Positions 44,710 to 50,967 of a stretch of 50,967 nucleotides of DNA are shown in pieces (positions within the stretch are counted from its first letter, which is position 1; each line of letters starts with the position of its first letter). The DNA is taken from the NCBI GenBank assembly GCA_002685955.1, contig NYYU01000041.1, positions 1 to 50,967 on the forward strand, written 5' to 3'. A model generated the notes under the pieces. The model was not told where the DNA came from and did not search any database. It saw only the letters and a program-made list of their open reading frames with translations. The position numbers and the translations under genes were made by a program. Origin of the DNA: Parcubacteria group bacterium. Lineage in GTDB: Bacteria; Patescibacteriota; Minisyncoccia; Portnoybacterales; UBA2143.

Positions 44710-45182
44710 AAAGTAATCTTTCTTTCGTTTAAATTTAGATACTCAAATTTAATCCAAAGCGTGTCTTGGGGTAAAATCTTTTTAACTCGCTCGGCCCATT
44801 CTATGATAATCACATTTTTTGGCTGTTTAATAATTTCTTTAAAATCTAAATCTAATAAATCTCTTGATTTAATCCGATAACAATCAATATGATAAAAGTT
44901 CGTAGCTCGTATCTTGTAGCTCGTAGTTCGCAGTTTGTATTTTTTCATAATTACGAAAGTGGGGCTGGTAAGCTTATCTTTGATTCCCAGGCCTTTCGCC
45001 AATCCTTGGACAAAAGTTGTTTTGCCGCTGCCCAATTCACCCTCTAATCCAATGACCAAAGCCTCTTTTCTTTGTTCGGATTGATTAAGTATTTCTTGAG
45101 CTAAAACCTTGGCCGCTTTTTGCGTTTGTTCAGTATTTTTTGTAATAATTTCTAACAATTCAGATTTCATATGCTTTGGCAA
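44706..45182 (-). CDS. tsaE: tRNA t6A biosynthesis ATPase TsaE
   Basis: GLEGELGSGKTTFVQGLAKGLG, LTSPTFVIMKKY, HIDCYRI, IIEWAERV. Confidence 0.95.
   Translation of the reverse strand: MPKHMKSELLEIITKNTEQTQKAAKVLAQEILNQSEQRKEALVIGLEGELGSGKTTFVQGLAKGLGIKDKLTSPTFVIMKKYKLRTTSYKIRATNFYHIDCYRIKSRDLLDLDFKEIIKQPKNVIIIEWAERVKKILPQDTLWIKFEYLNLNERKITL
44899..44940. repeat. GTAGCTCGTA-type repeat element inside tsaE
   Basis: TTCGTAGCTCGTATCTTGTAGCTCGTAGTTCGCAGTTTGTA; related to 19791-19824. Confidence 0.75.
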
Positions 45183-45280
45183 TTTTTATAAAAGATTCCT
45201 TAATGCTTTTTATTCATTTCCCCTGTTGATAAATTAGCTATTGACAATAAATAATAATCTGATAGACTTTTAATATAAAG

Positions 45281-45314
45281 AGCGTGTCCCAGGTGTGGGT
45301 GCCCGCTTTTTTGT
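45281..45314. terminator. Hairpin, likely terminator of the DUF3800 locus
   Basis: GCGtGtCCCAggtgTGGGtGccCGCTTTTTT. Confidence 0.5.
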
Positions 45315-45318
45315 TTAT

Positions 45319-45986
45319 TCAAAAAATCTTTACCAACAAACGCTTATTTATAACTTTCTTTAGATCTATATTCCTTTTCGTAAAATACTCCTTAATCGCT
45401 CCACTTATCAAATCTGACATTTGCATCGCATTAACATATTCCGAGTTTACATGTGTAACATGTTTGATTCTTTGTATTGTTTTTGTGTTCACTCTTTTTT
45501 TTAAATAATTATCACAGTTCTCAAAATTGCCGTCCAATAATCTCCTATCCGCCCTATCAATCACAACTTCCACATCAAGAAAATTTGATTTCCTTACTGC
45601 CAAATTAACAAGTTTTACCAAATTATATTCATCAAAAACATTATGGTTTTTTCTACCAGGCGCCGCAAATTTCCCTTTATACTTTTTCTTATCAATGAGA
45701 CGATAATAAACTTGATATCAAGTTTATTAATAATATTTAGGAGCGCTTTGTATAAACTCAAAGAAACATCAGTACTTTTAATTTCTTTTTTATAGCCAAA
45801 TTTGTTTTTTATTTCCATTACCATGTTTTCTAACAAAAACAACTGGCGAGAATTAATACAAACAGCAGAAAGTATGTAATATAAGCTCGCGCCCGTTGCA
45901 ACCCTTTTTCCGCCAGAATTAATTTTAAATAGTTTTCCTGGATCGCCTGATTCATCAACAAAAATATAATTATAAGATTTATTCAT
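45319..45986 (-). pseudogene. DUF3800 family protein interrupted by a frameshift
   Basis: First frame YIFVDESGDPGKLF; second frame (track 45319-45621) carries NSEYVNAMQMSDLISGAIKEYF; frames join near 45695. Confidence 0.8.
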
Positions 45987-46106
45987 CGTCTTTTTTATTT
46001 ATCAATCAACATTTTAATAACTTCTAAAGTTTTAGATTCCATATCTCATCCCCTACATTCTAATCATACTACATCCAATCTAACAAGACAAAACATATTA
46101 TCTTGT

Positions 46107-46135
46107 TTGACCTTGGGATTAAAATAGCATACAAT
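46107..46135 (+). promoter_or_regulatory. Predicted sigma70-type promoter of the tandem PilB/GspE gene
   Basis: TTGACC-17-TACAAT, 9 nt before ATG. Confidence 0.65.
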
Positions 46136-46144
46136 TAAATTAAG

Positions 46145-49141
46145 ATGCCTTTAGTTAACCCCAAAGTTAAAACTAAAAAACTTGAAGAAAAGTTAACCTT
46201 AATCAAACGCCAAGAAGAAGAAACGTCTGCTAAGCGATTAGCTCAAGAGCTTGATTTGCCCTATATTAATTTAGCTATGACCGCGATTGACTCTGATAGC
46301 CTGGCCATCTTGCCCAAAGAAACTGCTCAAAAAGGAGAAGCATTAATCATTAGAAAATATGGCAAAATATTACGTTTAGCCGTCAGGAATCCTGACAATC
46401 CTCAGACAGTTGAAATTATTGAACAACTCGAGCGTCAAGGTTTTGAATGCAAATTCTTTATTGTCTCTTTAACAAGTTTAGAAATAGGTTGGCAGCGCTA
46501 CGAATTAACCGCCCCTAAATCTAGCTCGATTAGGGGCATTTTAACTATTCAGAAAGAAGAATTAGAAGAATTTGAAAAATCTCTTAAAACCATTCAAGAT
46601 CTTAAAAAGACCATTAGCAATTTATCAACTACCGGTCTTCTTTCTATTATTGTAGCCGGAGCAATTAAAATGAAGGCTTCGGATATTCATTTTGAACCGG
46701 GCAAAAAAGGCATTAAAATGCGCTACCGAATTGATGGATTACTTCAAGAGATAACTATTTTCCCAACAAAATCATATCGTTTCCTGCTTTCCAGGGTTAA
46801 AACCCTGTCAGACATGATTATTAATGTTCATGATATTAGTCAAGATGGCCGTTTTACTATTAGAATTTTAGGCGATAAAAAATCTCAGGATATTGACATG
46901 AGGGTTTCAGTTCTGCCTACGGGCTATGGAGAAAGTATTGTGATACGTCTTTTAGGATTGGGCATAGTTGAATTAAATCTGCCTGACTTAGGCATTAGAC
47001 CCGAATTATTTGAACTGGCTAAAATGCAAATCACCCGGCCCAATGGCATGGTTTTAACCACCGGACCAACCGGCTCAGGTAAAACCACTACTCTCTATGC
47101 TTGTTTAGAATATGTTAATAAACCGGAGAATAAAATTATTACAGTTGAAGATCCAATTGAGTATAGATTAAAAGGAATTACTCAAACCCAAATTAACAAA
47201 CGCAAAGGACAAACCTTTGCCAAGGTTTTAAAAACAGTTGTTCGTCAAGATCCTGATACTTTAATGGTCGGCGAAATTAGAGACAAAGAAAGCGCTGATA
47301 TCGCCGTTCATTCTGCCTTAACCGGCCATATAGTTTTCTCTACTCTTCACGCCAATGACGCGGCTAGTGCCGTACCGCGTTTAATCGACATTGGGGTTAA
47401 GCCGGCTTTTATTCCTCAAACGCTTAATTTAGTTATTGCTCAAAGATTAGTTAGAAGGCTTTGTCCCTATTGCAAAAAACCCTATAATCCTTCTGATCAG
47501 ATGATCAAAGATACTAAAAAGATTTTTTCTTTGATCTCGCCTAAAACAGGTATTGATATTCCTAGAAAAATATCTACTTTTTACAAACCTCAGGGATGTC
47601 CTAAGTGCCATGGCTTAGGCTATCAGGGCCGAATTGGTATTTTTGAATTTTTTACTGTTAGTCAGGCAATTGAAAAGATGATTCTTGAAAAAGGCACTTC
47701 ATTTGAACTCCGGGCTAAAGCGATGCAACAAGGCATGATGACTCTCATGCAGGACGCCATGTTAAGAATAGTTGAAGGAACCACTTCTATGGAAGAATTA
47801 CAAAGAGTCATTGGCTCTCCTCAATACATTGAACAACTTTACGGCCAATCAATTATGTCCATGCTTACTCGAGCCTTGATCATAACTGATAGAATGATTA
47901 CCTGGGCTAAATCTATAGTGCTGGGTGACAAGAAAACCCAGAAAAAACTTGATAAAGTTAAAATGGAAGATTTGGTTGAATGGCTTGCTGTAGCCGCCCT
48001 GCATATGAAAGCAACTGATATTCATTTAGAAGCAGAAGAAAATATTTTCAAAATTAGATTAAGGATAGATAGCGCCCTTGAAGAAATAGCTCAAATTCCT
48101 AAAGAATTATTCTTGTCCGTTGTGGCCAAGATTAAAGAATTAGCTGGTATGGATATTGAAGTCCATCAAAGAACCCAAGATGGTCGCTTTAAGATAGATT
48201 ATCCTGATGGGAAATCATATGATACGCGAATATCGGTTATCCCTAGCGGCTATGGCGAATCGGTCATTATCCGATTGCTCCGGTCAGATATTGGAATATT
48301 AACTTTAGAAGAATTAGGTTTGCGAAAAGAATCATTAAAAATTATCCAAAAAGCGATTAAATCGCCTAATGGCATTATTTTTGTTACGGGGCCGACCAGC
48401 GCTGGAAAAACAACCACTCTTTACTCAATCCTTAACCAACTTAATCGCCCTGAAGTTAAAATCTTTACGATTGAAGATCCGATTGAATACCGTCTTAAAG
48501 GAATCATCCAGACTCAGATAAACAAAGAAGAAGGCTATACCTTTCTTGAAGCTCTTAGAGCCCTGCTCCGACAGAATCCTAACATTATCATGCTCGGTGA
48601 AGTTAGAGACGCAGAAACCGCTCAAGCAGCTATTCAGGCATCTTTAACCGGCCACTTGGTTTTAACCACCCTTCACACTAATAGCGCCGTAGAAGCAATC
48701 CAAAGATTAAATACTTTGGGCATTAAGGCCGATGATATTAGTTCTTCTTTACGGGCAATTGTTGCCCAAAGATTAGTCAGAAAACTCTGTCAAAAATGTA
48801 AAAAAGAAATAAAAATACCTGCAGAAACTCTAGCTCAAATCAAAAAAGAACTTAAAAAAATCCCTGCTTCTTATAAACAAGGAATTAAACAAATTAAACT
48901 TTATCAACCAGGTAAGTGCAAAGAATGTAATCAAAGAGGATATCAAGGTCAAATGGCTATCTTTGAGATTCTAACAGCTGATGACGAGATAAAACAAAAA
49001 ATTCGAGATTCAATTAACCCAACTGAACTAGAAAAATTAGCTAAAGAAAAAGGAATGGTTGCTCTATACCAAGATGGCTTGCTTAACGCTTTAAAGGGTA
49101 TAACCAGCCTAGATGAAGTAGAAAGAGTAACTACTGGTTGA
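46145..49141 (+). CDS. Tandem (duplicated) PilB/GspE-type secretion/pilus ATPase in one chain
   Basis: N-terminal MshEN-like region, then two complete ATPase modules: MKASDIHFEP...GPTGSGKTTTLYA...GEIRDKESAD...CPYC and MKATDIHLEA...GPTSAGKTTTLYS...GEVRDAETAQ...CQKC. Confidence 0.95.
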   Translation: MPLVNPKVKTKKLEEKLTLIKRQEEETSAKRLAQELDLPYINLAMTAIDSDSLAILPKETAQKGEALIIRKYGKILRLAVRNPDNPQTVEIIEQLERQGFECKFFIVSLTSLEIGWQRYELTAPKSSSIRGILTIQKEELEEFEKSLKTIQDLKKTISNLSTTGLLSIIVAGAIKMKASDIHFEPGKKGIKMRYRIDGLLQEITIFPTKSYRFLLSRVKTLSDMIINVHDISQDGRFTIRILGDKKSQDIDMRVSVLPTGYGESIVIRLLGLGIVELNLPDLGIRPELFELAKMQITRPNGMVLTTGPTGSGKTTTLYACLEYVNKPENKIITVEDPIEYRLKGITQTQINKRKGQTFAKVLKTVVRQDPDTLMVGEIRDKESADIAVHSALTGHIVFSTLHANDAASAVPRLIDIGVKPAFIPQTLNLVIAQRLVRRLCPYCKKPYNPSDQMIKDTKKIFSLISPKTGIDIPRKISTFYKPQGCPKCHGLGYQGRIGIFEFFTVSQAIEKMILEKGTSFELRAKAMQQGMMTLMQDAMLRIVEGTTSMEELQRVIGSPQYIEQLYGQSIMSMLTRALIITDRMITWAKSIVLGDKKTQKKLDKVKMEDLVEWLAVAALHMKATDIHLEAEENIFKIRLRIDSALEEIAQIPKELFLSVVAKIKELAGMDIEVHQRTQDGRFKIDYPDGKSYDTRISVIPSGYGESVIIRLLRSDIGILTLEELGLRKESLKIIQKAIKSPNGIIFVTGPTSAGKTTTLYSILNQLNRPEVKIFTIEDPIEYRLKGIIQTQINKEEGYTFLEALRALLRQNPNIIMLGEVRDAETAQAAIQASLTGHLVLTTLHTNSAVEAIQRLNTLGIKADDISSSLRAIVAQRLVRKLCQKCKKEIKIPAETLAQIKKELKKIPASYKQGIKQIKLYQPGKCKECNQRGYQGQMAIFEILTADDEIKQKIRDSINPTELEKLAKEKGMVALYQDGLLNALKGITSLDEVERVTTG

Positions 49142-49326
49142 TACACCATAGCCCTGATTAACCTGTAGGCAACGACTCTCTGCCTGAGAACAGAGAGAAA
49201 AGGTCTTTCCGAGGAATATTCCAGTCGGAACCAAAATATCCAAAAACTAAGAGAAAACCCCCATCGAACTCTATTTATAAAAAACGAGTCCTTATTGCCT
49301 ACAGATTAGTAAGGGCTATGGTGTAT
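49141..49326. ncRNA. Unassigned structured RNA candidate
   Basis: Perfect 15-bp closing stem ATACACCATAGCCCT/AGGGCTATGGTGTAT, 7x7 internal loop, perfect 10-bp stem CTGTAGGCAA/TTGCCTACAG, internal hairpins. Confidence 0.65.
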
Positions 49327-49380
49327 TTAAAAGCTGCCTTAAAAACAGCTTTATTCAAATAATAGCAAAATATTATAAAA

Positions 49381-50400
49381 ATGTCAAGTAATTTATCAAA
49401 CCCCGAACAATTGAATGAAGATCGCTATTTAGATTCAACTCTTCGTCCCCGCTCTTTTGATGAATACATGGGCCAGCAAAAAATCAAAGAAAATCTTAAA
49501 ATTTTGATTGAAGCGGCCAAAAAAAGGAATGAAGGCATTGAGCATGTGCTTTTACATGGCAGCAGTGGGCTAGGTAAGACAAGTTTAGCCCATATTATTG
49601 CCAAAGAGATGAATGCTAATATTAAAATAACTTCAGGACCCGCTATTGAAAAAGTGGGTGATTTGGCTTCTATTCTAACTAATCTCCAACCCGGAGATAT
49701 TTTATTCTGCGATGAATGTCATCGATTAAATAAAACTATTGAAGAAACTCTTTATCCAGCCATGGAAGACTTTATTCTGGATATTATCATTGGCAAAGGA
49801 CCTTCAGCTCGGACCTTACAATTAGAATTGCCCCGCTTTACCTTTATTGGAGCGACTACTCGAACTGGATTAATTTCCTCGCCTTTAAGAAGCCGATTTG
49901 GCGCTACTTATTGTCTTGATTTTTACAATCAGGAAGATATTGAAAAAATTATTGCCCGTTCAGCTGAAATTTTAAAAATCAGCATAGACCAGAATGAAGC
50001 CTTAAAAACTATTGCTCAATCAGCCCGCCGAACACCCCGGGTAGCCAATCGCCTCCTCAAAAGAGTTCGAGATTACAGCCAAGTCAGAGCTGATGGGGTT
50101 ATTAGCCAACAAACAGCCCAAGAAGCCCTAAAAATGCTGGAAATTGACCAATATGGACTAGAGCCATCTGACCGCCGTTTGCTTAAAATCATTATTGAAA
50201 AATTTAGTGGTGGACCAGTTGGTTTACAGGCCTTGGCGGCCGCCACTCTGGAAGAAACTGAAACAATTGCTGATGTTTATGAGCCCTATCTTTTGCAAAT
50301 GGGTTTTCTTGACCGGACGCCGCGCGGCCGAACCGCCACCAAACTAGCCTACGCTCACCTTGGAATTCCCTACCCAGAAAACCAAGATAAGTTGTTGTAA
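49381..50400 (+). CDS. ruvB: Holliday junction branch migration helicase RuvB
   Basis: [72 protein letters not shown]. Confidence 0.97.
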   Translation: MSSNLSNPEQLNEDRYLDSTLRPRSFDEYMGQQKIKENLKILIEAAKKRNEGIEHVLLHGSSGLGKTSLAHIIAKEMNANIKITSGPAIEKVGDLASILTNLQPGDILFCDECHRLNKTIEETLYPAMEDFILDIIIGKGPSARTLQLELPRFTFIGATTRTGLISSPLRSRFGATYCLDFYNQEDIEKIIARSAEILKISIDQNEALKTIAQSARRTPRVANRLLKRVRDYSQVRADGVISQQTAQEALKMLEIDQYGLEPSDRRLLKIIIEKFSGGPVGLQALAAATLEETETIADVYEPYLLQMGFLDRTPRGRTATKLAYAHLGIPYPENQDKLL

Positions 50401-50428
50401 TACCCCCAACCATCCCGGCAGAGTTTGA

Positions 50429-50698
50429 TTATTGATAAATCCGATGAGTGCCAATTAAATAAAAACGGACTGTATTTTTATCTGTAAATCTAAAAACAAT
50501 CCGATATTTATAACCAATAGAAAAAGACCAGTATTTTTCTATCTTTCCTTTAAATTTTCCGTGAAGTTTGTGTGTTTTTAATTCAGGACTAAATGGATTT
50601 TGGCGAAAAACTTTTTCTTTTTTTTCAGCTAATTTTTTAGCTTCATCTGGTAACTTTTTATAACCTCTAATAAACTTAGAAGAATATAAAATTTTCAT
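50429..50698 (-). CDS. RelE/ParE-type toxin
   Basis: KFIRGYKKLPDEAKKLAEKKEKVFRQNPFSPELKTHKLHGKFKGKIEKYWSFSIGYKYRIVFRF, GTHRIY. Confidence 0.87.
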   Translation of the reverse strand: MKILYSSKFIRGYKKLPDEAKKLAEKKEKVFRQNPFSPELKTHKLHGKFKGKIEKYWSFSIGYKYRIVFRFTDKNTVRFYLIGTHRIYQ

Positions 50699-50724
50699 AA
50701 AATTATCCTCTTTAATTTCTTAAT

Positions 50725-50943
50725 TTATCTCAAATCTTTTAAAGAATTCAGAATTTTGCCCTTACCAGTATCAAACTCTTTATCAATTGCTTCCAATTCA
50801 GCTAATAATTTACCTTCTTCTTCATAATTACGTAAAAGAGCGCGGAAAAATTCGCTGACGCTGACATACTTATTCTTTTTTACCTCCTGCTTAATCATTT
50901 TAACCATTTCAGCAGGAAGAGAAATATTAACGATATTACGCAT
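50725..50943 (-). CDS. Ribbon-helix-helix (CopG/ParD-like) antitoxin
   Basis: MRNIVNISLPAEMVKMIKQEVKKNKYVSVSEFFRALLRNYEEE; directly upstream of a RelE/ParE-like gene. Confidence 0.87.
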   Translation of the reverse strand: MRNIVNISLPAEMVKMIKQEVKKNKYVSVSEFFRALLRNYEEEGKLLAELEAIDKEFDTGKGKILNSLKDLR

Positions 50944-50967
50944 GGTTTTGTTTAATTATTTATTAGT

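Noticed and set aside
49141-49326. SRP RNA or RNase P RNA identity for the structured region
   Set aside because: No SRP GGAA tetraloop/CAGGTCCGGAAGG core, and too short and lacking GAGGAAAGTC...ACAGAA for RNase P; left unassigned.
1-50967. CRISPR arrays, rRNA genes, or alternative genetic code (UGA as Gly)
   Set aside because: No regularly spaced repeats or rRNA seen by eye; genes end normally at TGA (e.g. smpB, tandem ATPase), fitting code 11.

Overview
The window is 51 kb of a low-GC, gene-dense genome that looks like Candidate Phyla Radiation / Patescibacteria, probably Parcubacteria-like. That is a judgement from gene content and style; no search was run. The housekeeping core includes six aminoacyl-tRNA synthetases (hisS, leuS, metG, glyS, ileS, argS), topA, dprA, pth, an RSH protein, parAB, tatD, rsmI, recO, smpB-ssrA, infC-rpmI-rplT, holA, tsaC/tsaE, ruvB, lepB and tRNA-Leu(CAA). 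Accessory content includes three toxin-antitoxin-type modules, a Fic-like remnant, a VirD4/TraG-like ATPase operon, a paralogous two-gene cassette present twice in opposite orientation, a frameshifted DUF3800 gene, and a single-chain tandem PilB/GspE ATPase. The observations I rate highest are: (1) the smpB stop codon lies inside the mature 5' end of tmRNA, so tmRNA processing should make smpB mRNA nonstop; (2) several families of palindromic or tandem repeats are inserted in frame in conserved housekeeping proteins (LCP, Pth, TatD, RsmI, ArgS, TsaE); (3) a strongly structured, unassigned RNA candidate of about 186 nt lies between the tandem ATPase and ruvB; (4) -10 boxes recur 6-9 nt upstream of start codons, implying leaderless mRNAs; (5) an AbiEii-type module is flanked by two copies of the metG 3' end that differ only at synonymous positions; (6) infC uses an AUU start that the ORF track missed. 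All family names come from motif recognition by eye.
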